Counted from the first letter of the stretch, positions 36,035 through 45,660 are shown. The stretch: 64,000 nt of DNA from Aliivibrio finisterrensis_A (GCF_004167675.1 NZ_SEZQ01000003.1); one strand, 5' to 3'. Translations and numbers: made by a program. The notes: a model not told the origin generated them from the sequence alone.

Positions 36035-37201
36035 ATGAGCGAGAGAAAACCGGCAACGATTGCAGTTCGTACTGGCATTGAAAGCGATTCACAACATAAT
36101 GCGGTTGTGCCTCCTATCTACTTATCAACTAACTACAGCTTCCCTGAATTTGGTGATGTACCAAAGTACGATTATGCTCGCTCAGGAAACCCAACTCGAA
36201 CACAACTAGAGACCACTTTATCTGATTTAGAGTGTGGTGCTGGTGCGGTTGTGACAAACTGCGGTACTTCAGCTCTTAATCTTATGGTTTCAGCTTTGCT
36301 TGGTCCTGATGATCTCATTGTTGCCCCTCATGACTGTTATGGCGGCACGTATCGTTTGTTTAACACTCGCGCTAATAAAGGTGACTTCCAAACCTTATTT
36401 GTTGATCAATCGGATACTAAGGCTTTAGATGCCGCCATTGCTAAAAAGCCTAAACTTATTTTATTAGAGACCCCTTCTAACCCATTAGTTCGAGTGGTAG
36501 ATATTGCTGAAATTTGTCAAAAAGCCGCAAAAGTAGGTGCTTTAGTTGCTGTTGATAACACTTTCCTTTCTCCTGTCTTACAGCAACCTTTAACTCTTGG
36601 TGCTGACTTTGTCCTTCACTCGACAACTAAATACATTAATGGTCATTCTGATGTTGTTGGTGGCGTATTAATCGCAAAAACACAAGCGCACGCAGATGAT
36701 CTCGCATGGTGGGGGAATTGCATTGGTGCAACAGGCACTGCATTTGATAGCTACTTAACCTTACGTGGTATTCGTACCTTAGGTGCTCGTATGCGAGTGC
36801 ATGAAGAGAATGCAATGGAGGTGCTTAAGTGTCTTCAAGAAGAAGCATTAGTAGGCACAATTTATCACCCAAGTTTACCTGAACATCCAGGCCATGATAT
36901 TGCTAAACGTCAACAAGCAGGATTTGGTGCAATGTTAAGCTTTGAGCTAAATGGATCATTAGAGCAACTAAAAGTGTTTGTAAAAGAGCTTAAATATTTC
37001 TCTTTAGCAGAATCGCTTGGTGGAGTAGAAAGTCTTATTGCCCATCCGGGCACCATGACCCATAGAGCGATGTCTGATGAAGCGCAAGCAGAAGCCGGAT
37101 TGGCTCCAACACTATTACGTATTTCCGTTGGATTAGAAGACAGCCGAGATCTGATTGCCGATCTTAAACAAGCCTTCCTTGTAGCAGCAGGAGTTAAATA
37201 A
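36035..37201 (+). CDS. metB: Cystathionine gamma-synthase
   Basis: This PLP enzyme joins O-succinylhomoserine and cysteine to make cystathionine on the way to methionine. The PLP lysine is Lys199 in STTKYINGHSDVVGG. The N-terminal YDYARSGNPTR and the GALVAVDNTFLSP cofactor segments are intact. The 388-residue length is standard. GGAAGGG lies before the ATG. It is repressed by MetJ through the upstream boxes, and its stop overlaps the metL start by one base (TAATG). Confidence 0.96.
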   Translation: MSERKPATIAVRTGIESDSQHNAVVPPIYLSTNYSFPEFGDVPKYDYARSGNPTRTQLETTLSDLECGAGAVVTNCGTSALNLMVSALLGPDDLIVAPHDCYGGTYRLFNTRANKGDFQTLFVDQSDTKALDAAIAKKPKLILLETPSNPLVRVVDIAEICQKAAKVGALVAVDNTFLSPVLQQPLTLGADFVLHSTTKYINGHSDVVGGVLIAKTQAHADDLAWWGNCIGATGTAFDSYLTLRGIRTLGARMRVHEENAMEVLKCLQEEALVGTIYHPSLPEHPGHDIAKRQQAGFGAMLSFELNGSLEQLKVFVKELKYFSLAESLGGVESLIAHPGTMTHRAMSDEAQAEAGLAPTLLRISVGLEDSRDLIADLKQAFLVAAGVK

Positions 37202-39618
37202 TGACAGGAGTCGTCACGCGCCAGTTACATAAATTTGGTGGTAGTAGCCTTGCTGATCCGGAGTGTTACCGTCGTGTAGCTACCATATTAAAAGAATATT
37301 CTCATGATCATGATTTAGTGGTTGTCTCTGCTGCGGGTAATACAACGAACCGAATTTTAGAATGGTTTGAGGCACTATCAAAAGATGGTCGCCTTGCGCA
37401 TGAAGTCTTGGGATCCTTACGCCAATACCAACAAGGTTTAGTCTCTGAATTATTGACCGTTGAAAATGCAGAGCCATTACTTGAGGAGCTGCATAAGGAG
37501 TTGGTCGCTATTGGTCAATTATATGCTCCTTTGACAGAAGTTCAGCAAGCGGATGTACTTGGTCATGGTGAGGTATGGTCTTCAAGATTACTTGCTGCTT
37601 ATTTAAATCAAATTGATCTACAAGCTACACCGCTCGATTCTCGTACTTTTTTACGCGCAGAGCGAGCTGCTCAGCCAGAGGTTGATCGCACACATTCTTG
37701 GCCATTATTCAAAGAGCAAATTGCTCAGCATCCTCATGGGCGTATTGTGATCACCGGGTTTATGGCTCGCGATCAAAAAGGAGAAACCGTTCTGCTTGGT
37801 CGTAATGGTTCAGACTATTCAGCAACCGTCATAGGCGCATTAGCAGAAGTTTCTCGGGTTACCATTTGGAGTGATGTAGCAGGGGTATTTAGTGCCGATC
37901 CTCGTAAAGTCGACGATGCGTGTTTATTGCCATTACTTCGTTTAGATGAAGCGAGTGAATTAGCTCGGTTAGCTGCTCCTGTATTGCACAGTCGAACATT
38001 GCAACCTGTTGCCCAGAGTGCGCTTGATTTAAGTTTACGCTGCAGTTATCAACCAGAATCTGGTTCAACCCGAATTGAGCGAGTATTAGCTTCAGGGCGT
38101 GGAGCTAAAATTGTTACTTCACTAGAGGATGTGTATTTAATCCAATTAGGCTTTGGCCGAGGACAAGATTTTGAACGTGCGAAACAAGACGTACTTTCTC
38201 TTCTTGCTCGTTCTCAACTTCAACCTCTAGCATTAGAAGCGCAAGCAGATCAGTTTACATTACTACTTGCTTATACCTCTGAAGTCGTCAATGAAGCATT
38301 AGACGTATTACAGAGCTCAGCCGTTCATGCTGAGATTAAACTCAAAGAAGGCTATTCGATGATCGCTGCTGTTGGGGCTGGCGTGACAAGCAATGCGATT
38401 CATAGCCATGGTTTCTATCATCAGCTAAAAAACTGTCCACTTGAGTTTGTGTGCGAATCAGAATCTGGGTTAAGTTTGGTGGCGATATTACGCACGCTAG
38501 ATACTACGCCTGTGATCAATGGCATTCATACACATTTATTTCAGGCTCAAAAGCGGGTTGCACTGGTTTTATGTGGGCATGGCAATATTGGATCTCAATG
38601 GTTATCTCTGTTTACGCAACAAAAGCGTAATCTTGAAAAGCGTCATGGGATGCAGTTTTCTCTTGTTGGCGTAATTGACCGTCACCGCCATTGGCTGGAT
38701 TTTGATGGATTAGAGAGCGCTGCGATAACGAAACGCTTTGATGATGAAGCGATTGCTTATCAAGAATTTTCTTGGATAGAACAACTTGGTGCAATACAGG
38801 GTTACGATGACGTGGTGGTATTAGATGTCACAGCAAGTGCCGAGCTATCACAGCAATATACAAAAATTGCAGAGCAAGGTATTCATCTTATTTCTGCTAA
38901 TAAAGTCGCAGGCTCAGCACCAAGCGATGAATATCAAGCTGTGATTGATGCATTTGATAAAACAGGTCGTCATTGGCTATATAATGCAACCGTTGGTGCA
39001 GGCCTTCCGATTAATCACACAGTAAGAGATTTACGAGAAAGTGGTGATGAGATCCTTGCGTTATCCGGTATTTTTTCAGGCACCTTATCTTGGTTATTTC
39101 AGCAGTATAATGGTGATGTACCGTTTACAGAGTTAGTTGATCTCGCATGGCAACAAGGATTGACTGAACCAGATCCAAGAAACGATTTAGATGGTTCTGA
39201 TGTCATGAGAAAGCTAGTTATCTTAGCTCGAGAGGCAGGGTTAAAAATTGAACCGACTCAAGTTAAAGTTGAATCTTTAGTACCTACTGAATTAAAAGAA
39301 GTCAGCTTAGACGATTTCTTATCAAAAGGAGAACTCATTAATATAGAGTTGCTCGAACGCTTAGAGAAAGCAAAAAAAGAACAGAAAGTATTACGTTATG
39401 TTGCTCGTTTAAATAAAGATGGCAGCGCGACAGTAGGTATTGAAGCCTTGTCTGAATATCATGCTTTAGCAAATTTATTACCTTGCGATAATATCTTTGC
39501 TATTGAAAGTAAATGGTATAAAGATAACCCATTAGTTATCCGAGGTCCTGGGGCAGGAAGAGAGGTAACAGCCGGAGCTATTCAGTCAGATTTAAATCGT
39601 ATCTCTGCGCTTTTTTAA
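37201..39618 (+). CDS. metL: Bifunctional aspartokinase II/homoserine dehydrogenase II
   Basis: MetL catalyses the first and third steps from aspartate to homoserine. The N-terminal kinase begins with KFGGSSLADPE (about 12-22) and contains GRNGSDYSAT. A regulatory linker follows. The C-terminal dehydrogenase has the NAD fold LCGHGNIGS (about 457-465) and the catalytic region NATVGAGLPINHTVRDL. At 805 residues it matches E. coli MetL (810). It is assigned as MetL rather than ThrA because it is joined to metB under a Met operator. A strong terminator follows. Confidence 0.96.
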   Translation: MTGVVTRQLHKFGGSSLADPECYRRVATILKEYSHDHDLVVVSAAGNTTNRILEWFEALSKDGRLAHEVLGSLRQYQQGLVSELLTVENAEPLLEELHKELVAIGQLYAPLTEVQQADVLGHGEVWSSRLLAAYLNQIDLQATPLDSRTFLRAERAAQPEVDRTHSWPLFKEQIAQHPHGRIVITGFMARDQKGETVLLGRNGSDYSATVIGALAEVSRVTIWSDVAGVFSADPRKVDDACLLPLLRLDEASELARLAAPVLHSRTLQPVAQSALDLSLRCSYQPESGSTRIERVLASGRGAKIVTSLEDVYLIQLGFGRGQDFERAKQDVLSLLARSQLQPLALEAQADQFTLLLAYTSEVVNEALDVLQSSAVHAEIKLKEGYSMIAAVGAGVTSNAIHSHGFYHQLKNCPLEFVCESESGLSLVAILRTLDTTPVINGIHTHLFQAQKRVALVLCGHGNIGSQWLSLFTQQKRNLEKRHGMQFSLVGVIDRHRHWLDFDGLESAAITKRFDDEAIAYQEFSWIEQLGAIQGYDDVVVLDVTASAELSQQYTKIAEQGIHLISANKVAGSAPSDEYQAVIDAFDKTGRHWLYNATVGAGLPINHTVRDLRESGDEILALSGIFSGTLSWLFQQYNGDVPFTELVDLAWQQGLTEPDPRNDLDGSDVMRKLVILAREAGLKIEPTQVKVESLVPTELKEVSLDDFLSKGELINIELLERLEKAKKEQKVLRYVARLNKDGSATVGIEALSEYHALANLLPCDNIFAIESKWYKDNPLVIRGPGAGREVTAGAIQSDLNRISALF

Positions 39619-39644
39619 TACCTTAAATAACCGTCTTATTATTT

Positions 39645-39672
39645 GAGCCATGTTATATAACATGGCTTTTTT
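39645..39672 (+). terminator. Rho-independent terminator after metL
   Basis: A 9-bp perfect stem (39646-39654 with 39659-39667), a four-base loop and a T-tract lie 27 bases after the metL stop. Confidence 0.9.
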
Positions 39673-39966
39673 GTACTCATTGTAAGAACAAACGGATTTA
39701 ACACGTTTTTAGGTTATTTTATATTTTTTATCAGGTCCTTGTTTTATAGGGGCTTAGCTGCAATTAAGTTAAATTAAGCATAAATTAAAATTAAAATATT
39801 TTGCATGCTATGGATTTTGTAAATCTATTCAGTGATGATGGCCCTGAGTTGGCTAACATATATACGATAAATAGTTCGAAACATAACAATAATAAGCGTA
39901 GCCACTCATTCTTTAGTTATTAATTTTTTTGAATTAATTGATTCACTGCCGATTGAGAGAACCATA
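39673..39966. promoter_or_regulatory. AT-rich region upstream of leuO (no gene seen)
   Basis: The gap from metL to leuO is 348 bases and contains the metL terminator and then a very AT-rich leader with runs of A and T. No open frame or clear operator is seen. The composition fits the H-NS-type silencing known upstream of leuO in enterobacteria, but that is inference. Confidence 0.4.
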
Positions 39967-40956
39967 ATGAATACGCCCAAAATTACCCCAATGCTTGGAG
40001 ATATAGCAGGAAATAGTGTCAGTTCAGAACAGGTGCTGCGAAGTGTCGATTTAAATCTATTAACTGTATTTGATGCTGTGATGCAAGAGCAAAATATTAC
40101 ACGTGCGGCTCACAATTTAGGAATGTCACAACCAGCAGTAAGCAATGCGGTTTCTCGATTAAAAGTGATGTTTAATGATGAATTATTTATTCGTCATGGA
40201 AGAGGCATACAACCGACGCAACGAGCTCGTCAACTATTTGCGCCAATGCGCCAGGCATTACAATTAGTCAAAAATGAATTGCCAAGCTCTACATTCTCCC
40301 CTGAAACGTCAGCAAGACAATTTAAACTCTCTATTTGCAGTCCATCGGACATTCGTTTTGCTCCGCGTCTTATGCGAGATATTCAACAAAAAGCGCCCTA
40401 TATTAACCTTAAGCTATCTGGTGAGCATGAATCTGATATCGCTCAAAAATTACGTTACCAAGAAGTCGATTTCGTTATTGATTATGTGCGCTTTGATCAG
40501 CCGGGATACATGAGTACCGAGTTATTTACTGATGAACTTGTGGTTGTAACCTCTGTAAATCATCCTCGAATTCAAGGAAGCATAACAAAAGATCAGTTGG
40601 CGAGTGAGAAACATGCCGTGCCAGCTCGTCTTGAGAATACCAAAGGTTTTGCCGATCATATTTACATGGACCCAATTTATGAGCAAGCTTATAAAGGGGC
40701 GAGTATCAGCAATATTCTTTATGTAGTTTCTCAATCAGAGTTGATTACCGTAGCGCCACGATGGCTAGTAAACTCAATGCCAAATCGTGCTCAGTTATCG
40801 ATTCTTGACTTGCCATTAGAATCAAAAAGTATCAGTGGTTACTTAAGCTGGCACGATTCATACCAAAAGGACAAAGGGCATATTTGGATGCGTGACCAAC
40901 TAATGCTTATTTGTGGTGAAGAAGTCGTAGCATCAAGTAAAGGAATGATGTTTTAG
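39967..40956 (+). CDS. leuO: LysR-family regulator LeuO
   Basis: LeuO is a LysR-type regulator that antagonises H-NS and, in vibrios, affects stress and virulence genes. The helix-turn-helix (about residues 44-63, ITRAAHNLGMSQPAVSNAVS) and the RSVDLNLLTVFDAVMQEQN entry helix match the LeuO/NodD branch closely. The effector domain follows to residue 329. It lies between metBL and an acyl-CoA synthetase, not next to leuABCD, which is not in the window. It ends in a strong terminator. Confidence 0.9.
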   Translation: MNTPKITPMLGDIAGNSVSSEQVLRSVDLNLLTVFDAVMQEQNITRAAHNLGMSQPAVSNAVSRLKVMFNDELFIRHGRGIQPTQRARQLFAPMRQALQLVKNELPSSTFSPETSARQFKLSICSPSDIRFAPRLMRDIQQKAPYINLKLSGEHESDIAQKLRYQEVDFVIDYVRFDQPGYMSTELFTDELVVVTSVNHPRIQGSITKDQLASEKHAVPARLENTKGFADHIYMDPIYEQAYKGASISNILYVVSQSELITVAPRWLVNSMPNRAQLSILDLPLESKSISGYLSWHDSYQKDKGHIWMRDQLMLICGEEVVASSKGMMF

Positions 40957-40987
40957 TTTACGGTATTAGAAATAGTATAAGTGTTTT

Positions 40988-41014
40988 AGGCAGTGTATTT
41001 ACACTGCCTTTTTT
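40988..41014 (+). terminator. Rho-independent terminator after leuO
   Basis: A perfect 9-bp stem (40988-40996 with 41001-41009), a four-base loop and a T6 tract lie 31 bases after the leuO stop. Confidence 0.9.
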
Positions 41015-41079
41015 GTCGGTGCTCATACGATATAAATAAAATGTAGCTTTTAAATAATTAAATTGTTAATAGCACACTC

Positions 41080-41095
41080 GTGAAATGGGTTTCAC
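41080..41095. promoter_or_regulatory. Palindromic operator candidate upstream of acyl-CoA synthetase gene
   Basis: GTGAAA-TGGG-TTTCAC is a perfect 6-bp inverted repeat with a four-base spacer, 109 bases before the synthetase start. The spacing does not fit CRP. It resembles the layout of fatty-acid regulators such as PsrA-type sites, but identity is not established. Confidence 0.4.
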
Positions 41096-41203
41096 ACAAC
41101 AATACTTACATTTTATACAGAGAAACAGTTGCCTTTTTTGCCACCAATTGTACACTTTGTGCAGATTATAGCTTACAAGTGTAAGCCTAAAGGTGAATTC
41201 GAG

Positions 41204-43054
41204 ATGACTATCCAAAACCCACATATTGTAAAAGAGATCCGCCAACATATTGCTAATAAGCCAAATACTACCGCATTGCGTGAACGTAAGTGCAGTATTT
41301 TAATTGATACTGAGTGCGAAGCGTGGAGTGATATTACTTGGGGGCAATTTGGTGAGCAAATGGATACATTATCATTAGCCCTATTAGCTCATGGATTGAA
41401 AGTACAAGAAAAGGTAGGGATATTTTCAAATAACATGCCTCGTTGGACGGTTGCTGACTTTGCAACGATGCAATTGCGTTCTGTACCTGTACCTATTTAC
41501 CCAACAAATACACCAACTCAAGCGGCTTACATTATAAATGACGCTGATATTCGTATTTTATTTGTTGGTGAACAAGCTCAATATAATGCCGCCGTGGTTA
41601 TTTTTGATCAATGCCCTCAATTGACTCATATTGTAGCATTGAGTGATGATATTGATTTAAATGATCATCAAGCGGGTATCTCGTGGAATGATTTTGTTTC
41701 TAAAGCTGATGATATACATAAAGAGGAGCTTCAAGCTCGTCTAGATAGCGCTGAAATGGATGACTTACTGACATTGATTTATACCTCAGGTACAACCGGT
41801 GAGCCAAAAGGCGTGATGTTAGATTATATTAATGTCGGTTCACAGCTAGAGGCGCATAACACAAATTTAGCATTAACAGAAAAAGATGTGTCACTGTGTT
41901 TTTTACCTTTATCTCATGTGTTTGAGCGTGCATGGACGTTCTATGTGCTTTATAAAGGCGCAACAAATTGCTACCTACCAAATACAAACTTAATCAAAGA
42001 AGCGTTGATAGAAGTCAAACCAACAGTCATGTGTGCTGTTCCTCGTTTTTATGAAAAGATTTTCTCAACGGTTCATGAAAAAGTATCTCGTGCACCCGCT
42101 CATCGCAAAGTGATGTTCACTTGGGCTGTAAACATGGGCGCGAAAATGTCAGCGTGCCAGCAAGAACAGCGTGAACCATCATGGCTACTTAAACAATCAC
42201 ATAAGATTGCAGATAAACTAGTATTGTCAAAGCTACGCATGATTTTAGGCGGTAAGATCAACTTTATGCCATGTGGTGGTGCAAAATTAGATGCGACAAT
42301 TGGGCGTTTCTTCCATGCACTTGGCGTAAATGTAAAATTAGGTTACGGCATGACAGAAACCACAGCAACGATCTCATGCTGGGAAGACGGTAAATTTCAT
42401 CCGGATTCTATCGGAACATTAATGCCTGGTGCCGAAGTTAAAATTGGTGAGAGCAGTGAAATTCTTGTTCGTGGTCCAATGGTAATGAAGGGGTATTACA
42501 ATAAACCTGAAGAGACAGAAAGTAACTTTACTGAAGATGGTTTCTTAAAAACAGGTGATGCTGGTGAGTTTGACGCAGAAGGTAACTTATATATCACAGA
42601 CAGAATTAAAGAGTTAATGAAAACGTCTGGTGGTAAATATATTGCACCACAAGTGATTGAAGGTGCGATTGGCAAAGATCACTTCATTGAACAAATTGCC
42701 GTTATTGCCGACACTCGTAAATTCGTATCTGCACTTATTGTTCCTTGCTATGACGCTCTAGAAGAGTATGCGAAAGAGCTAAATATTGCTTACCATGACC
42801 GCATGGAACTAATAAAACACAGTGAAATCGTAGAGATGCTTGAAAAACGCGTAGCAAATTTACAAAAAGAATTAGCTCGTTTTGAACAAGTTAAAAAGTT
42901 TACTTTGCTGTCTAAAGAATTCTCGATGGACAAAGGTGAACTGACGCCAACTCAAAAACTACGTCGTAAAGTGATCAATGAGCGTTACCAAGACGAGATT
43001 GAAGAAATGTACGATGAGAAGAAAGATCAAAAAGGAAAGAAAGATAAATCATAA
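41204..43054 (+). CDS. Long-chain acyl-CoA synthetase (AMP-forming, COG1022 type)
   Basis: This adenylate-forming enzyme activates long-chain fatty acids to acyl-CoA. The P-loop LIYTSGTTGEPKG lies at about 193-205, the FLPLSHVFERAW segment and the adenine motif GYGMTET follow, and the C-terminal region has ITDRIKELMKTSGGKYIAP. It is 616 residues and of the large eukaryote-like (FAA/FadD15) type rather than E. coli FadD. The ATG at 41204 has AAAGGTG upstream; 25 upstream codons in frame look non-coding. leuO, this gene and ilvIH are neighbours in other vibrios too. Confidence 0.88.
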   Translation: MTIQNPHIVKEIRQHIANKPNTTALRERKCSILIDTECEAWSDITWGQFGEQMDTLSLALLAHGLKVQEKVGIFSNNMPRWTVADFATMQLRSVPVPIYPTNTPTQAAYIINDADIRILFVGEQAQYNAAVVIFDQCPQLTHIVALSDDIDLNDHQAGISWNDFVSKADDIHKEELQARLDSAEMDDLLTLIYTSGTTGEPKGVMLDYINVGSQLEAHNTNLALTEKDVSLCFLPLSHVFERAWTFYVLYKGATNCYLPNTNLIKEALIEVKPTVMCAVPRFYEKIFSTVHEKVSRAPAHRKVMFTWAVNMGAKMSACQQEQREPSWLLKQSHKIADKLVLSKLRMILGGKINFMPCGGAKLDATIGRFFHALGVNVKLGYGMTETTATISCWEDGKFHPDSIGTLMPGAEVKIGESSEILVRGPMVMKGYYNKPEETESNFTEDGFLKTGDAGEFDAEGNLYITDRIKELMKTSGGKYIAPQVIEGAIGKDHFIEQIAVIADTRKFVSALIVPCYDALEEYAKELNIAYHDRMELIKHSEIVEMLEKRVANLQKELARFEQVKKFTLLSKEFSMDKGELTPTQKLRRKVINERYQDEIEEMYDEKKDQKGKKDKS

Positions 43055-43083
43055 CTAATCTTTATCTTTCTGAATTATAAAAG

Positions 43084-43112
43084 AAACCAGTCTTATATAG
43101 GCTGGTTTTTTT
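43084..43112 (+). terminator. Rho-independent terminator after the acyl-CoA synthetase gene
   Basis: A 9-bp stem with one G-U pair (43084-43092 with 43100-43108) and a T-tract lie 30 bases after the stop. Confidence 0.85.
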
Positions 43113-43402
43113 ATTTGAGAGCAAAGTTAATAGGTGTATTGCATTAAATACAAAATCAGAGTTTTAGTATTTATTGTTAACTATATAGGTGATTTTAATA
43201 AAACACTTCTAGACCAAGGTGCTAATAAAAGGTTAAAGTTGTTTCGTGATAGCGGTTTTTGTTACCAATAACTGTTATCTACATAGGATTTTAATTTAAT
43301 TAATATCGGTTTAGGCTAAAAATAAGCCCTAACTATGTAAACCATGAACTTATCGATAATTCATTTCGTATAAGTTGAGGGTTTAAATGTCTGGAGATAA
43401 AT
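43113..43402 (+). promoter_or_regulatory. ilvI leader and promoter region
   Basis: These 290 AT-rich bases precede ilvI. A near-perfect palindrome lies at 43344-43364 (core TTATCGATAA, 43350-43359, flanked by ATGAA and TTCAT). A 20-codon open frame (43387-43449) with a good ribosome site starts just before and overlaps ilvI. In E. coli the corresponding region binds Lrp; I cannot recognise Lrp sites by eye. Confidence 0.5.
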
Positions 43403-45124
43403 ATGGAAATGTTATCTGGCGCAGAGATGATCGTACAGTCTCTGATTGATGAAGGTGTTGAGCACATTTTTGGTTACCCTGGTGGCTCAGTGCTAGACAT
43501 TTATGATGCACTACACATGAAATCTGAGGATATTCAGCATGTGTTAGTAAGACATGAGCAAGCCGCTACGCACATGGCTGATGGATTTGCACGTGCAACC
43601 GGTAAACCGGGTGTGGTTCTTGTTTGTTCAGGCCCTGGAGCAACCAATACGATTACAGGAATAGCAACCGCCTATATGGATTCTATTCCGATGATTGTGC
43701 TTTCTGGAAACGTACCAAACAGCATGATTGGCACTGATGCCTTTCAAGAGTGTGACATGGTAGGGGTTTCTCGCCCGATAGTTAAACATAGCTTTTTAGT
43801 TAGAAAAGCCGAAGATATTCCTGAAATTATAAAAAAAGCATTTTATATTGCTTCAACAGGCCGTCCTGGTCCTGTTGTTATTGATATCCCTAAAGATGTC
43901 ATGAGTCCTGCATTTAAGTTCCCTTATCAATATCCTACGTCCATGTCATTACGAGCTTATAACCCAACGACAACAGGACATAAAGGGCAGATTAAAAAAG
44001 GTCTTAAAACTCTCTTAGCTGCGAAAAAACCAGTGCTATATATTGGTGGTGGAGCGGTTATCTCATCAGCAGAGCAACACGTTATTAAATTAGCCGAAGC
44101 ACTTAATTTACCTGTAGTCAGTACGCTTATGGGGTTAGGTGCTTTTCCAGGGACTCATAAAAATTCATTAGGCATGCTGGGTATGCATGGTACCTATGAA
44201 GCAAATATGGCAATGCACAACGCTGATCTGATTTTTGGTGTCGGAGTGCGCTTTGATGATAGAACAACCAATAATTTAGAAAAATATTGTCCTGATGCCA
44301 CTATCATGCACATTGATATCGACCCTTCATCTATTTCTAAAAATGTTCGAGTTGATGTACCTATTGTTGGTTCGGCAGAGGTCGTTTTAGAGTCGATGCT
44401 GAAATTGCTTGTTGAGCAAGGTGGAAGTAATGATGAGGTATCTTTAGAACAATGGTGGAAAGAAATTTCAGTATGGCAAGATAAAAAATGCTTATCTTAC
44501 GAAACCTCACCTGACCGTATTAAGCCTCAGCAAGTTATTGAAACCTTACATCGACTAACGAATGGTGATGCTTATGTCGCGTCTGATGTTGGTCAGCACC
44601 AAATGTTTGCTGCGTTATATTATCCATTTAATAAGCCACGTCGTTGGATTAACTCTGGTGGCCTTGGCACCATGGGCTTTGGCTTACCAGCAGCATTAGG
44701 AGTGAAGTTTACTCATCCTGATGAAGTGGTTGTGTGTGTCACAGGTGATGGCAGTATTCAGATGAACATTCAAGAGCTATCAACAGCGCTGCAATACGAT
44801 ATCCCAGTTAAAATTATCAACTTAAATAACCGTTTCTTAGGTATGGTTAAGCAATGGCAAGATATCATCTATCAAGGTCGTCACTCTAATTCTTACATGA
44901 CATCAGTACCTGATTTTGCTGCGATTGCAGAGGCTTATGGTCATGTTGGAATTCGAATTAACCATCCTGATGAGCTTGAATCTGGATTAGAGAAGGCGCT
45001 GTCATTAACTGATCGCCTAGTGTTTGTTGATATAAATGTAGATGAAACAGAGCACGTTTATCCTATGCAGATCAAAGGTGAAGCAATGGATAAAATGTGG
45101 TTAAGCAAAACGGAGAGAACCTAA
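43403..45124 (+). CDS. ilvI: Acetolactate synthase III, large subunit
   Basis: IlvI is the catalytic, thiamine-diphosphate and FAD-dependent subunit that makes acetolactate or acetohydroxybutyrate for branched-chain amino acids. Catalytic Glu52 lies in VRHEQAATHMADG, the oxyanion-side GYPGGSVLDIYDAL is at 24-37, and the ThDP motif GDGSIQMNIQELSTA starts at 448. It has 573 residues and a GGAG ribosome site. It overlaps ilvH by one base (TAATG), giving coupled synthesis of the two subunits. Confidence 0.96.
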   Translation: MEMLSGAEMIVQSLIDEGVEHIFGYPGGSVLDIYDALHMKSEDIQHVLVRHEQAATHMADGFARATGKPGVVLVCSGPGATNTITGIATAYMDSIPMIVLSGNVPNSMIGTDAFQECDMVGVSRPIVKHSFLVRKAEDIPEIIKKAFYIASTGRPGPVVIDIPKDVMSPAFKFPYQYPTSMSLRAYNPTTTGHKGQIKKGLKTLLAAKKPVLYIGGGAVISSAEQHVIKLAEALNLPVVSTLMGLGAFPGTHKNSLGMLGMHGTYEANMAMHNADLIFGVGVRFDDRTTNNLEKYCPDATIMHIDIDPSSISKNVRVDVPIVGSAEVVLESMLKLLVEQGGSNDEVSLEQWWKEISVWQDKKCLSYETSPDRIKPQQVIETLHRLTNGDAYVASDVGQHQMFAALYYPFNKPRRWINSGGLGTMGFGLPAALGVKFTHPDEVVVCVTGDGSIQMNIQELSTALQYDIPVKIINLNNRFLGMVKQWQDIIYQGRHSNSYMTSVPDFAAIAEAYGHVGIRINHPDELESGLEKALSLTDRLVFVDINVDETEHVYPMQIKGEAMDKMWLSKTERT

Positions 45125-45618
45125 TGAGACATATTATTTCACTATTATTAGAGAATGAATCAGGTTCTTTATCACGTGTTGTGGGCTTATTTTCTCAGCG
45201 TGGTTATAACATTGAATCGTTAACCGTATCACCAACAGAAGATCCAACGCTTTCTCGCTTAAATATTACGACAGCAAGTGATGCGATGGAACTTGAGCAG
45301 ATCCAGAAACAATTACATAAATTAATTGATGTAATTAAAGTTCAAGAAGTGACGGAAACTGAGCATATTGAGCGAGAGTTATTATTGGTTAAAGTGAAGG
45401 CCTGTGGTTTTGCAAGAGCAGAAGTGAAACGAACAGCAGATATTTTTCGTGGACAGATTGTTGATGTAACCAGTTCCCTATATACCATTCAGCTTGCCGG
45501 AACGTCAGAGAAACTTGATGCATTTATTACGGCCGTCGCAGAGGTAACTGAAGTCGTGGAGGTAGCAAGAAGTGGCGTCGTAGGCATTGCTCGTGGAGAA
45601 AAATCACTAAGGGTGTAA
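45124..45618 (+). CDS. ilvH: Acetolactate synthase III, regulatory subunit
   Basis: IlvH is the small subunit that activates IlvI and gives valine feedback inhibition. The N-terminal ACT domain contains NESGSLSRVVGLFSQRGYNIESLTV (about 9-33). The C-terminal domain completes the 164 residues. The frame is open nine codons upstream, but the ATG at 45124 gives the canonical MRHIISLLLENE start and the one-base overlap with ilvI. A terminator follows. Confidence 0.96.
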   Translation: MRHIISLLLENESGSLSRVVGLFSQRGYNIESLTVSPTEDPTLSRLNITTASDAMELEQIQKQLHKLIDVIKVQEVTETEHIERELLLVKVKACGFARAEVKRTADIFRGQIVDVTSSLYTIQLAGTSEKLDAFITAVAEVTEVVEVARSGVVGIARGEKSLRV

Positions 45619-45660
45619 CCCTGTAGTCGTTTCCCTTATTTAGTTACCATTGTTTAATAG

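Noticed and set aside
43387..43449. Classic branched-chain amino acid attenuator peptide for ilvIH
   Set aside because: The 20-codon frame has almost no Leu, Ile or Val run and overlaps the gene start; it is reported only as an overlapping leader frame.
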